Source of the DNA: an uncultured Bacteroides sp.
GTDB taxonomy: Bacteria; Bacteroidota; Bacteroidia; Bacteroidales; Bacteroidaceae
Length of the DNA: 64,000 nucleotides
Direction: 5' to 3'
NCBI GenBank assembly: GCA_949296575.1
Contig: CASFPE010000027.1
Coordinates: 19,054-83,053, forward strand
Shown piece by piece: positions 9,270-18,013 of the stretch. Under the pieces are notes generated by a model that was not told where the DNA came from, searched no databases, and saw nothing but the letters and a program-made list of their open reading frames with translations. How positions within the stretch are numbered: position 1 is the stretch's first letter; the number at the start of each line of letters is the position of its first letter. The translations under genes were made by a program, and so were the position numbers.

Positions 9270-10538
9270 TTATTTAATGTCAAAATGATGCGTATCTTCA
9301 AAATCCGGATCCACCTCTATATGAATATTGGCTTCACCTGTCTCGGCGGCAATGTTGTTGAACGCCCCGTTCATATTGACCCGCACATTGGAATAAGAAT
9401 AAAAGCAAAACTTTCCGGCATTGCCATCGTAGACCACCAAGTCAGAACCATGCTTCAATGAAGCATCCACCACGTTGTAAGCGGTGGCATCCGTTCCCGT
9501 CAGGTACTGGCTGGTTTGCGGAAGCAAATCGAACTCCCTTGCCGCTTCACCATGGGCAAAGACAACCCGCATCTTCAAATGCATTCCCACTTCGCTCGGC
9601 AGCAGGAAAGAAGAAAGCGTGGCCGTTTCCTCGCCTTCCGCCACATCTACCGCATCGAGCAGCACAAAATCATTGCCCGATGTTTTCGCTGCATCGGTCA
9701 CGGCATGCACCGGATAATTGGCGCCATGCGTGCCGTTCAACGTGATTTCCATCGGATAATGGTCGGCATAAAGCTCCAACCTCGTCACCATCTCTGTGGG
9801 AATCTCCGTGACGGTCAGGTTCACTTGGCTCACAATACGGAAAATGCGGCCTTCAAGGTTGCCGGTACGATAGTCATCACGAATGTTGTACCAATAATAC
9901 ACGTCCGGCTCTTTCCCAAAATCAGAGTTCCAATTGTCATCATAAAGATGCAAAATGCCATAATACAATTCCGGAGTGGAACAAGAAGTCTCGTTGATAC
10001 GAATAGTGGAATTTGTGCGTTTCTCTATATGGGCAGTGAATTTCGATTTGTCAGCCTCCGTGTAAGCCAACGCCGTGTTATACAAATATACATAATTGTG
10101 ATTTTTCCCCACTGAGACCTGTGCATCCGCATATGCGTTACGTCCCATGATGCCTAACTCAATCGGCGTAGGCACAGACACATAAGGGGAAACAGATTCG
10201 TCTGTCTGATACACATATTCATCATCCTCTGGCCATGCGCCGCCCCCTATAACATCCCAGCCTTCTGAGATGAAGAACGGATACACTTCCAAAAGGTCGG
10301 CATGGCACGTGCCAGGCACTTGCGGCCCGGAAGCCTCATCATCAGGAGCCACATAACGCGTTGTGGCCGTTATGTCGCCATTCCCTCCGCACACCACAAT
10401 GCTTCCATGCCCGCCAAGCGGTTCTTCCATGCCCGCCAATTCTTCTTTGTCGCAGGAGGCCAGAAGCATCACCACCGACAACACCACGGCCCATGCCCGC
10501 CTGCCTGCCCCATATTTCACACCTAACATTTCCATCAT
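9270..10538 (-). CDS. Fimbrillin-family lipoprotein, accessory pilin
   Basis: This is a 422-residue lipoprotein. The open frame can begin at GTG 10547, but ATG 10538 (MMEMLGVKYG) is the better start; further ATGs follow at 10535 and 10529. The lipobox is LLASC, about 30 residues in. A Thr-Thr-Arg processing site (ITATTRYVAP) follows about 35 residues after the cysteine. The C-terminus (IHIEVDPDFEDTHHFDIK) resembles the terminal beta-strand of FimB/Mfa-type subunits. It is one of three minor pilins between the major pilin and the large secreted protein, with 20-21-base gaps to its neighbours. Mfa3/Mfa4-like accessory roles are plausible but not shown by sequence. Confidence 0.68.
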   Translation of the reverse strand: MMEMLGVKYGAGRRAWAVVLSVVMLLASCDKEELAGMEEPLGGHGSIVVCGGNGDITATTRYVAPDDEASGPQVPGTCHADLLEVYPFFISEGWDVIGGGAWPEDDEYVYQTDESVSPYVSVPTPIELGIMGRNAYADAQVSVGKNHNYVYLYNTALAYTEADKSKFTAHIEKRTNSTIRINETSCSTPELYYGILHLYDDNWNSDFGKEPDVYYWYNIRDDYRTGNLEGRIFRIVSQVNLTVTEIPTEMVTRLELYADHYPMEITLNGTHGANYPVHAVTDAAKTSGNDFVLLDAVDVAEGEETATLSSFLLPSEVGMHLKMRVVFAHGEAAREFDLLPQTSQYLTGTDATAYNVVDASLKHGSDLVVYDGNAGKFCFYSYSNVRVNMNGAFNNIAAETGEANIHIEVDPDFEDTHHFDIK

Positions 10539-10559
10539 ATTCTCCACAATTATGTCTTT

Positions 10560-11675
10560 TTACATCGCAATATCGATATCTGCCTGCCAATTTCCATCGA
10601 CAATGATGTCGCCTGTGCCGCCAAGTCCCTGCGGCTCGTCCACGTTGGCCGACTTGCTGCCAATCGTATAAATCCAGTTGGCACGCACAGGGAAATCATA
10701 AGTGTAATCGTCGGGGGCAGGGTTACCTGTCGCAATCTTCACACGACGGTCGGCTACCGTCCCGTCGCCAGATGTAAGCCGTAAAGTGAATGTACCCGTT
10801 TGTTGCGGCATGGGCAACATGTACACCGCGCCATACACGCTTCCCCGCTGCTTGGCAACCACTGTGCCATCGGGCAAGGCCATGCTCTCTGCCGCAAGGA
10901 TTTCTTCGGTGACAGGCATCGAAAGGATGGTTTTCGTGTCTTCTCCCAACTGTGCATTGCCGAAATCGGCTCCTTCTTCTTGCTTGCAGAGAGGCACATT
11001 GGAATATTGCGCAACCGCACCCACCAGTTCGATCTTCGTTACTCCTTCCGGCACATCCGTGACGTAACACATCACGCCTGCCACCCTGCGACGCAGTTCC
11101 ACCGTCACGGTGAGGTCGTCAACAGTGTTCCATGCGGCGACAGTAAAGCCCGCCATCAATTCAGCCTGGGCAATGTCGGCCACCGTCTTCCCATCGGCAA
11201 GCACGGCATAAGCTTCGGAAAGCAACGTGCCTGTGGACACTCCGTCGCCCGCCACAATGGCTTCCGGGAGATGATAAGCAGTGGCAGCGCCACATTTTGA
11301 AACATCCGGCAAACGGTCAGCCGTCAAAGGATTGTCCAAACCAACGGCCAGGAAAGTGTAATCGCCCGCAGGAAGGTCGGCCACCAACTTATAATACTGT
11401 GCCGCCTCTGTGCCTTCCTGCGCACGCCACATCACGTTCTCGCTGGCCACACAACGTGCCGATGAAGCTTCCGTTCCTTGGAACACATAGAGATGCACAT
11501 ACGTGACATGCTGCAAATCATCGCTTCCGGCAAGCGAGACACGGGTATCCGGCTCGCCCGACGACTGCAAGGCAATCGTGATTGCTGCACTGCCGCCCGC
11601 TTCGGGCAAACCGTCATGACACCCGCAAAAAGCGCAAAACGTCAAGATGAATAATAATATACGCGCTAATTTCAT
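10560..11675 (-). CDS. Fimbrillin-family lipoprotein, accessory pilin
   Basis: This 371-residue lipoprotein starts at ATG 11675 (MKLARILLFI); an upstream GTG at 11681 is possible. The lipobox is FCGC and a processing site PDTRVSLAG follows about 25 residues later, the pattern of FimA/Mfa1-type fimbrillins. The C-terminus (DIIVDGNWQADIDIAM) carries a strand with a tryptophan like that of the major pilin. It is separated from the major pilin gene by a 103-base gap containing two hairpins, which may set its expression below that of the major subunit. Confidence 0.7.
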   Translation of the reverse strand: MKLARILLFILTFCAFCGCHDGLPEAGGSAAITIALQSSGEPDTRVSLAGSDDLQHVTYVHLYVFQGTEASSARCVASENVMWRAQEGTEAAQYYKLVADLPAGDYTFLAVGLDNPLTADRLPDVSKCGAATAYHLPEAIVAGDGVSTGTLLSEAYAVLADGKTVADIAQAELMAGFTVAAWNTVDDLTVTVELRRRVAGVMCYVTDVPEGVTKIELVGAVAQYSNVPLCKQEEGADFGNAQLGEDTKTILSMPVTEEILAAESMALPDGTVVAKQRGSVYGAVYMLPMPQQTGTFTLRLTSGDGTVADRRVKIATGNPAPDDYTYDFPVRANWIYTIGSKSANVDEPQGLGGTGDIIVDGNWQADIDIAM

Positions 11676-11707
11676 ATCCACAAACCTGTTTTTTTAATTG
11701 TGACGGG

Positions 11708-11750
11708 AAGGGGAACATTCAACCCCTTGCCGCCTGTTCCATAAGGGAAC
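11708..11750 (-). promoter_or_regulatory. Intercistronic hairpins after the major pilin gene
   Basis: In the gap between the major pilin and the next pilin there are two small inverted repeats: GTTCC/GGAAC (11736-11740 with 11746-11750) and AAGGGG/CCCCTT (11708-11713 with 11723-11728). Neither is followed by a U-run on the minus strand, so I read them as RNA-stabilising or attenuating structures rather than a full terminator. Confidence 0.4.
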
Positions 11751-11778
11751 TGCCGCGCAGCCCCTTACGCCTTATCTA

Positions 11779-13077
11779 TTAATCAAGAACCATTCCGGAG
11801 ATGTGTTCCCACTCACCGCTCACCTTGATGATGAGTTGCTGGCCCTTATTCAAATCTGCCGGGTCGTCCTCATCTGTTTCATCATCATCCGGATCCGGGT
11901 TTTCACCGCCATTGTCGCCGGCTTGGCGCATGCCGAGTGTATAGAGGTGGTTGCGAAGGATGCTGTAAGAAGACACGGAAGTCTCATTGGATGTGTTTTC
12001 GCTCGCCTTCGTCACGTCCGTCACATTGCCTTGTGCTTCCGCCAGGTTCACGTTCCAGTATCTCAAGATGTTGCCGCCATTGTCAAGCAACTGCAACTGC
12101 AAAGTGTTGGCTGCGCTTGCCACAGCAGCGAACGGAACCAAGAACTTGCCTGCAAACACAGAACCTTTTTGGAAAGAAACGCCGCTTTCTGAAATGGGCG
12201 AAGCCCAAGTGTCGCTTTCATTATAAAGGTCATCGTCATTGCTGTCGCCTGCGGTGAACCAGTCCTTAAGGGTGATGCTGTAAACCACAAAAGCCTTTGT
12301 AGTGCCATCGTTGAAGAACACATCTGATTCATCCGAAGCGGAAGTCTTGCCATTGACCGCATTATCCGTTGCAAAGCCATCAAGCAGCACTTGCGTGTTC
12401 TTGGCAGCAGCCACCAAACGCAAAGTCACAGCTTCTTCCCCTTTCGGGCCTACGGCCGGGATGTTGGTAAAGTAGCCATAAGTGCCTGCCACTTGGCGCT
12501 TCAGCAAGATTGTTTTTGTGAAAGTCTCGCCATTGGCTGTAACTTCAAACGTTCCATTCTCATCCGTGCAGCCTCCTGCAAAGATTTCCTCTGCATCACC
12601 GCTTGTCGTTGCCGTAACAGCGGATGCCAAGGCTTCACCTTTATCCAATCCGGAAAACTCGACATCGTAAGTATAAACGCTGCTGGTTGCAGTATAACCA
12701 ATGGCGTATGCCTTGTAAGTGCCGGCATCCAGCTTGTCATCACCTTTCAACTCAATAGTCGTCTGGCGGGATTCGCCGCCGTCCACCGTGATGATGTTGC
12801 CATCCTCTGTCATCCAACCCGGAATTTCTTTCTCGTAAGCAATCGTGTTGCCGTCGGTATTGATAATAAAGAAATGCACCTTCTCAATGTCCTGATCAGC
12901 TGTTTCGCTATACAACGAACGGCCCGCACGGGTGGTTAACCCGTCTTCATTGGTAACAGCCACTGTGAACACTTGGCTGTCGGCCTCAAAAGCCGGCACA
13001 TTTTCATCTTCGCTACATGCTGTTGCCAGTGCCATGACCGACAAGGCAGCAAAACCATACAATAAACACTTTTTCAT
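11779..13077 (-). CDS. Mfa1/FimA-type major fimbrial subunit (fimbrillin)
   Basis: This 432-residue lipoprotein has the features of a Bacteroidales major fimbrillin. The signal peptide ends in lipobox ATAC (Cys21). An arginine processing site lies in GLTTRAG at Arg50, about 30 residues after the lipidated cysteine. A beta-rich two-domain body is followed by a C-terminal strand KVSGEWEHISGMVLD. An acidic, proline-containing segment (NPDPDDDETDEDDP) precedes that last strand. In the known system the prepilin is lipidated, moved to the outer membrane, cleaved after Arg and polymerised by strand exchange. It follows the Mfa2/FimB-type anchor gene after 53 bases. Calling it the major subunit rests on its place directly after the anchor gene and on the hairpins downstream. 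Confidence 0.8.
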   Translation of the reverse strand: MKKCLLYGFAALSVMALATACSEDENVPAFEADSQVFTVAVTNEDGLTTRAGRSLYSETADQDIEKVHFFIINTDGNTIAYEKEIPGWMTEDGNIITVDGGESRQTTIELKGDDKLDAGTYKAYAIGYTATSSVYTYDVEFSGLDKGEALASAVTATTSGDAEEIFAGGCTDENGTFEVTANGETFTKTILLKRQVAGTYGYFTNIPAVGPKGEEAVTLRLVAAAKNTQVLLDGFATDNAVNGKTSASDESDVFFNDGTTKAFVVYSITLKDWFTAGDSNDDDLYNESDTWASPISESGVSFQKGSVFAGKFLVPFAAVASAANTLQLQLLDNGGNILRYWNVNLAEAQGNVTDVTKASENTSNETSVSSYSILRNHLYTLGMRQAGDNGGENPDPDDDETDEDDPADLNKGQQLIIKVSGEWEHISGMVLD

Positions 13078-13130
13078 CTTAAAAAACTAACTAATTAAAC
13101 AAATCAATATACTATAATCACTCTCTAATT

Positions 13131-14033
13131 TTAATCCATTTCCAGCCCATGAATGCTTTCCCAACGGGAATCGACCAACATGAACACCTCGCATGCGCCC
13201 GTCTCCGTGTTGTAATCATAACGCACCACCGTGATATGATTGCGCGACAACGGCAAATTCACAGGCGCCGGTTCACACACCGGATGGATGCGTGAAGCAT
13301 CATCGTAGAAATTGACATCCAACACAGATGCCTCCCCATCGGAAGAAGGCGCCAAATAAGTGTCCGTCAGAATCCGAGGTTCACCGTTCCATTCGTGCAT
13401 CGTGCAAACGGTTCCAATGCCTTCATACTCCCATCGGCTGTTCACAAGCCCCGCCACATTGGCAATGGTCTTGTCGCTCCAGTTCACATCAACGGGCAAA
13501 TTGACAACTTCGATCAGCAGCTTCCCTTTCACGCGCTCCAAATCCACGTAATGCGTGCCATGCCTGTAATCATAATCAAGAGTATCGCACACCATGTAGA
13601 CATCGGCTCCTTCCACGCTTTCCGGATGCAACACTGAAGAACGCACCCCGCCAGCATTGCCAATCGTTGCTTCTTCTGGCAAGTTGCCCCATGCCGTAAC
13701 GATGTATTTGCCAAACGGCAGCTCTGCATCAAGGCCCTCGCATGCCACTTGCAGGGCATCGCCTTCCACATTGGAAATGCGTTTCTCGGCAATGACTTCA
13801 CGAGTCTCATAATCCTCCACTACATAATAAAGCGTATGGATGAACGAACTGAACGGCTCGTCATCGTCCCGCCGCGCATCTAAACCTGCTGCCGCCACCT
13901 CGTCGATGTTGTCGTAGTTCTTATCTTCCACGCCCAACATGATTTGCAAAGGCGGGCAAGGCTGCAAGTCCTCGCGCACACATGCCCCCAGTGCGGCCAG
14001 CAAAACCAACAATATCCAAATATTCCGAACCAT
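13131..14033 (-). CDS. FimB/Mfa2-family fimbrial anchor lipoprotein
   Basis: This 300-residue lipoprotein has lipobox LGAC (Cys18). It has the length and layout of FimB/Mfa2 proteins, which cap and anchor the fimbrial shaft at the outer membrane. In contrast to the pilins, no Thr-Arg processing site is evident near the N-terminus, as expected for a subunit that stays lipidated. The C-terminus (FMLVDSRWESIHGLEMD) closely parallels that of the major pilin (GEWEHISGMVLD), suggesting a shared terminal strand. The gene lies 15 bases downstream of the OmpA/TPR protein gene. Confidence 0.78.
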   Translation of the reverse strand: MVRNIWILLVLLAALGACVREDLQPCPPLQIMLGVEDKNYDNIDEVAAAGLDARRDDDEPFSSFIHTLYYVVEDYETREVIAEKRISNVEGDALQVACEGLDAELPFGKYIVTAWGNLPEEATIGNAGGVRSSVLHPESVEGADVYMVCDTLDYDYRHGTHYVDLERVKGKLLIEVVNLPVDVNWSDKTIANVAGLVNSRWEYEGIGTVCTMHEWNGEPRILTDTYLAPSSDGEASVLDVNFYDDASRIHPVCEPAPVNLPLSRNHITVVRYDYNTETGACEVFMLVDSRWESIHGLEMD

Positions 14034-14048
14034 TGTAATCTTTTGCCT

Positions 14049-15818
14049 TTATTTATATATCGCTGCACGGAACTCCACGCAGTTGCGATAAGGTTTAAAA
14101 TCATATTCTATCTTGGCCCGTTCGCGCAAGGCAACATCTTCAGCCGCCTTGGCGATATGCCCCAATGCATCCGCATCTTCTCCCAAACGAGCCGAGACCA
14201 TGGCTCTCACATACTCGCATTGGGGAGAGTTTGAGCGAACCGATTCCATGATGGCAGCGGCTTCTTCGTTCTTGTTCACGCTCAATGCCATGATTGCACT
14301 GTTGACATCCTTGAACGGAGCCAGCAATTCGTAAGCCTCGTCCAACTGGCGCATCTGCGCTTTCACCAGTCCCAGATTGTAACGTGCCTCAGGGTCTTCC
14401 ACATTCATTTCCAAAAGTTCCACCGCCTTCTCGTATTCATTGCGGTACACATAAAGGGTCGCTCTCGTCTTCAAGGTTTCTTTGCTATATCCTTCCACGC
14501 TCTCGAACACTTCCCTTGCTTCTTCCTTTTTCCCCTCGCGCAGCAACAGCACGGCCAAATTGTTGGCCGCCACATGCGATTGCGGGAAATAATGAAGAAT
14601 GGTGCGGTAAACCTCCATCTTCTCGGCATCGGTCTCTTTCAAAGTGGAAACCCGCAGCAATTCATCTTCACTGAAAGCATCCGGACGCTTGCCATACATG
14701 TCCAACAATTCTTCATCGGTCGTGAAACTTCTTATCTGGTAGGAATAAACATATTCCACGTTACGGTCTTTCTGCAAATAATTGTCCCGGATTCTTCCCC
14801 AACACCCCAAGCGGCGGATGTAATATTCCTGCACATCATCGTTACGGTCGGCATATTTCTCCAGAATCCGCGCCACAGCTGTCGTGTCGGCATCGCCTGC
14901 CGCACGCATCGCCTCCAATACAGGAAGCCATCCTTCCGGGCGGGAAGTCACCGAAAAGAGCTTCTGCACAGATGCAGGGATGTCAAGTTTGTCTATCAAC
15001 CATTTCATGGCTGAATTGGCACGATTGCGCGCCAAAGGCGTATTGATGCGCAACGACCCATCGGCAGATGCCACACCGGTAATCTTCACGTATTCAAGCG
15101 AAGCCAATGAATCCGACAATACCGGCTCCAATTTGGCCAACATCGAATCCAATTCCGCCGCATTATTCCCCAACTCCGGACGGATGTCATACCGATTGAT
15201 GATGAACTGCAAACGTGCCACCCCCTTGCCGCTTCGGATTTTCGGCTTTATCTCAAACACAGGTTCTATCCAATCCACCTTCCAATCGTCCATGTCGATA
15301 AGCGACACCGGATTGTTCAGCCCAGCAAGGTGAAGCGTATCAATGCCGCTGCATACCCCGCAGCCATCGGTAGAAACATGCGCCATCACCTCACCGGCCT
15401 CTACGCCTTCCGGCAACTGAATGGTCTGATGATAAGGAATCGTGCAAGCTTTCCGGTTGTCCACCTCTTTCGCCTTTCCGGCCAACGGGTCTTCTTCTCC
15501 TTCAAGCACAGCAGCACGCTCTGCTTTCTTCACGAATACAGGCGCGTCAAGCACCACCTCCTCATACTTCCTCACCAAGCTGTCGCCACTATAAAGCACC
15601 GGAGAAATATAGAGCCGGGAACGTTTGGAGAAATACCGGGCCGGGACATTGAACGTGACATCCAAGTCTGCCTCCCGTGCCGAATCGAGCGTAAGCATCT
15701 GCACACCCGGCTCCACGCTTATATGCTTTCCTCCGCGATGCGTGGCACATCCGCCCAAAACCATTGCGCCTGTTGCCAACAAGGCAAAAGGAACTGTCGT
15801 ATTCTTACTGAATTTCAT
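14049..15818 (-). CDS. OmpA-like/TPR outer-membrane lipoprotein of fimbrial loci (DUF3868-type)
   Basis: This 589-residue protein has lipobox LGGC. The N-terminal third is beta-rich and unassigned. The centre has an OmpA-like segment (VKITGVASADGS, then ARNRANSAMKW), which in that family contacts peptidoglycan. The C-terminal 200 residues form helical TPR-like repeats (AANNLAVLLLREGKKEEA, ARYNLGLVKAQMRQLDEAYELL). Proteins of this design are found with DUF3575 proteins just upstream of FimB/Mfa1-type fimbriae in Bacteroidales. An assembly or anchoring role is inferred; no enzymatic motif is visible. It lies 12 bases downstream of the DUF3575 gene, with which it is probably co-translated. Confidence 0.72.
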   Translation of the reverse strand: MKFSKNTTVPFALLATGAMVLGGCATHRGGKHISVEPGVQMLTLDSAREADLDVTFNVPARYFSKRSRLYISPVLYSGDSLVRKYEEVVLDAPVFVKKAERAAVLEGEEDPLAGKAKEVDNRKACTIPYHQTIQLPEGVEAGEVMAHVSTDGCGVCSGIDTLHLAGLNNPVSLIDMDDWKVDWIEPVFEIKPKIRSGKGVARLQFIINRYDIRPELGNNAAELDSMLAKLEPVLSDSLASLEYVKITGVASADGSLRINTPLARNRANSAMKWLIDKLDIPASVQKLFSVTSRPEGWLPVLEAMRAAGDADTTAVARILEKYADRNDDVQEYYIRRLGCWGRIRDNYLQKDRNVEYVYSYQIRSFTTDEELLDMYGKRPDAFSEDELLRVSTLKETDAEKMEVYRTILHYFPQSHVAANNLAVLLLREGKKEEAREVFESVEGYSKETLKTRATLYVYRNEYEKAVELLEMNVEDPEARYNLGLVKAQMRQLDEAYELLAPFKDVNSAIMALSVNKNEEAAAIMESVRSNSPQCEYVRAMVSARLGEDADALGHIAKAAEDVALRERAKIEYDFKPYRNCVEFRAAIYK

Positions 15819-15830
15819 AAGCCATCCAAG

Positions 15831-16382
15831 TTAAAACATGTAAATAACAGAGAGTGCGGCTTTCGTCGGCCCCAAATAATCTTTATGGCGCGCCTCCACG
15901 CATTTCTTGCACGGCACGCGCGGACTTTCATCATACCACAAACGGGCATAGCCCAATCCCAAAGCCAATTCAAGGTTCCAGTGCGGAGACAATATCCAGT
16001 TGTAACCATACGTCAGGCCGCCTCCCGCAAGATAACCGTCATAACGCTTCTCATTGAAGCCTCCAAAATATTGTGCGCCATGCAGGTGCAAACCCAAGAA
16101 ATGCCCTTCAAACTTCTCGCAAAACCAATAACGCAATTCCGGCTGCGCCAACCAAAACCGCATTTTCTTATCATCTTTGAATGTCCAAGGATTGTAAGCA
16201 GCCATTGCCTCCAAGGTGACTTTCCGCCCAAGCGCAAGCTCCACTGCTGCATTAGGAGTTGTTGTAAGCCAATAAAGGGCATTCGTTTTCACTGCTACTA
16301 TTTGGGATTTTGCTTTCATGCAAGGAAAAAGCACAACAAAAAGAGCAACAAGGCAACCGATTTTACAGCTTAACGTATTCAT
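15831..16382 (-). CDS. DUF3575-type outer-membrane protein of the fimbrial locus
   Basis: This 183-residue protein has a signal peptide (cut near MKAKSQ). The rest has alternating aromatic and glycine-rich strands (LALGLGYARLWY, YLAGGGLTYGYNW) and ends in YMF, as expected for a small outer-membrane beta-barrel. The opening after the signal (VAVKTNALYWLTTTPNAAVEL) is characteristic of DUF3575 proteins, which stand at the head of many Bacteroidales fimbrial operons. It is the first structural gene of this operon, with a Bacteroidota promoter box just upstream. Confidence 0.78.
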   Translation of the reverse strand: MNTLSCKIGCLVALFVVLFPCMKAKSQIVAVKTNALYWLTTTPNAAVELALGRKVTLEAMAAYNPWTFKDDKKMRFWLAQPELRYWFCEKFEGHFLGLHLHGAQYFGGFNEKRYDGYLAGGGLTYGYNWILSPHWNLELALGLGYARLWYDESPRVPCKKCVEARHKDYLGPTKAALSVIYMF

Positions 16383-16408
16383 TAAAAAACCATTTCTGTT
16401 TGCGGCTG

Positions 16409-16416
16409 CAAAAGTA
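16409..16416 (-). promoter_or_regulatory. Bacteroidota -7 box for the fimbrial operon
   Basis: The minus strand reads TACTTTTG followed by C, a match to TAnnTTTG, 27 bases upstream of the DUF3575 ATG at 16382. No clear -33 TTTG is present, which fits a promoter needing an activator such as the adjacent AraC-type protein. Confidence 0.6.
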
Positions 16417-16517
16417 CAGTTAATGGAATGGGCAGAGGTTACGAAAAAGAGGCAAAAAGTTACGATTTCATGTCAAAAAGCAGAGTTCTCCGCCTACACC
16501 TTATTTAATATAAGGCT

Positions 16518-17369
16518 TCAGAAAGACTCCAACCGCAATTCGGTCGGAGTTTTCCCGAATTGGCGTTTGCAGAAATTAGAGAAATATTGCAGCGAAGAGA
16601 ACCCGTAATCTTCTGAAATTTCATTAATCGTCTTCAACGATGTTTTAAGGTCACGGATAACCAGTTCGCACTTTCTGTCAAGCAGCCATTCATTCACCGG
16701 CTTCTTGAATTCATGTTTGAATTTTCGTTGAAAAGTTGAGACAGTCATATTGGCAAGCGAAGCAAATTGCCTGATATCGACAAACTCCCTGTAATGTTCC
16801 AATACAAACTTACGGAAGTCTGCGTCGATGCCCAAAATCGGAGAAAACATTCTTGCCAAATCCTCTTTCGAATAGTAAGCGCGCAACAAAAGAAAAAGCT
16901 CCTGCAACTTCAACTGATGGAAATGGGCACACAGAATGCCGTCGTCCATGCAATCGCCCAACAGGCACAGGAAATCGTGCAAACGGTCGCAAATGTGCAA
17001 AGGAACAATGGGTTCCTCTTTCACGTCGCCATCCATCATTGCAGCCAGATTCTCCAACGTATAAATATTGCAAAATTTCGGGGCATCCGAAAATGAGCAG
17101 CACATGACCTCAGTTTCGCGCAACTGCTTGCCATAAAAATTCATTCCCGAAGGAACCAAAAAGAAACTGCGCCCGCCTACAACTTCCACAGGCTGGCGGC
17201 CCAACTTTACTTCAATCTCTCCGTCCGCCACGAAACACAACATCGAACGACCCATCTCCAAGAAAATAGGGGGCGAATCGTCCTTCAACTTAAAATACTT
17301 GAATACAGTTTGTTGAGGCACATTATAATTGTAACATGTCTTATGTTCCTCCTCGTAAAATATAGACAT
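16518..17369 (-). CDS. AraC-family transcriptional regulator, probable fimbrial activator
   Basis: This is a 283-residue protein. I start it at ATG 17369 (MSIFYEEEHK), since the longer frame begins with TTG. The N-terminal half is a cupin-like sensor domain (ADGEIEVKLG, SFFLVPSGMNFYG). The C-terminal 100 residues are a double helix-turn-helix of AraC type: FASLANMTVSTFQRKFKHEF for the first and INEISEDYGFSSLQYFSNFCKRQFGKTPTE for the second, split here by position. It is encoded just upstream of, and in the same direction as, the fimbrial operon, 135 bases away, so it is the likely regulator of that operon. The effector is unknown. Confidence 0.85.
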   Translation of the reverse strand: MSIFYEEEHKTCYNYNVPQQTVFKYFKLKDDSPPIFLEMGRSMLCFVADGEIEVKLGRQPVEVVGGRSFFLVPSGMNFYGKQLRETEVMCCSFSDAPKFCNIYTLENLAAMMDGDVKEEPIVPLHICDRLHDFLCLLGDCMDDGILCAHFHQLKLQELFLLLRAYYSKEDLARMFSPILGIDADFRKFVLEHYREFVDIRQFASLANMTVSTFQRKFKHEFKKPVNEWLLDRKCELVIRDLKTSLKTINEISEDYGFSSLQYFSNFCKRQFGKTPTELRLESF

Positions 17370-17590
17370 ATTCCCAATATTTATCCTATTTGTACAAATG
17401 TACGGCACAAAAACTGGATAAAATATTATCAAATATAATAATTTTCTAATTCAACTTAACAATGCGCACAAAAGGAACACCCAAAAAACAAGTCGGCCCA
17501 TGCAAACCCGCCCCTCCATGAAAAACATCCATAGCCGGAAACCCCGCCACCTTTCTTTGCGCACACTGGGAGAATCTCACGATTTTTCCC

Positions 17591-17598
17591 TAAATTTG
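17591..17598 (+). promoter_or_regulatory. Bacteroidota -7 box for the IbrAB-type operon
   Basis: TAAATTTG followed by CG lies 22 bases before ATG 17621. The -33 element is not clear. Confidence 0.5.
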
Positions 17599-17620
17599 CG
17601 CCCAATATATCAATATAAGA

Positions 17621-18013
17621 ATGAACATCCAGCAATTAAACGGCACCGACCCGCAACTTTTCCAACTGGTCGCACCTTTGGTGATGAATCCCAAAGTGCT
17701 GAAACAAAACCTGAACTACCCGTTCCGCACATCAGAATCATTCCAATGGTTCATTGCCACCGACCACCAGGAAGTCGTCGGCTTCCTCCCGGTCGAGACA
17801 AAAGGCCCGCAGGCCAAAATCAACAACTATTACATAAAAGAGAACGATGCCGCCATTTTGGACAGCCTGCTGAAACAGGCCATCCAGGCAATGTCTGCCG
17901 ACTACCTGCTCATCTCCATCACGCAGGCAAAAGACATCGACACATTCAAGGCCAACCAATTCAACATTGCCCATGAATGGAAGAAGTTCGTAAAAATGAT
18001 TTGGGAAGGATGA
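17621..18013 (+). CDS. Small GNAT-like protein upstream of the IbrA/IbrB pair
   Basis: This 130-residue soluble protein has no signal peptide. The stretch EVVGFLPVE followed by INNYYI resembles the central strands of a GNAT acetyltransferase fold, but I see no clear acetyl-CoA loop, so the family is uncertain. Its stop codon overlaps the next start in ATGA (18010-18013), so translation of the two genes is coupled. It probably works with, or modifies, the IbrA-type protein that follows. The function is unknown. Confidence 0.6.
   Translation: MNIQQLNGTDPQLFQLVAPLVMNPKVLKQNLNYPFRTSESFQWFIATDHQEVVGFLPVETKGPQAKINNYYIKENDAAILDSLLKQAIQAMSADYLLISITQAKDIDTFKANQFNIAHEWKKFVKMIWEG

Noticed and set aside
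17977..18009. Start of the IbrA-like gene at 17977
   Set aside because: It would overlap the upstream gene by 37 bases, while ATG 18010 gives the classical 4-base ATGA coupling and a family-like N-terminus.
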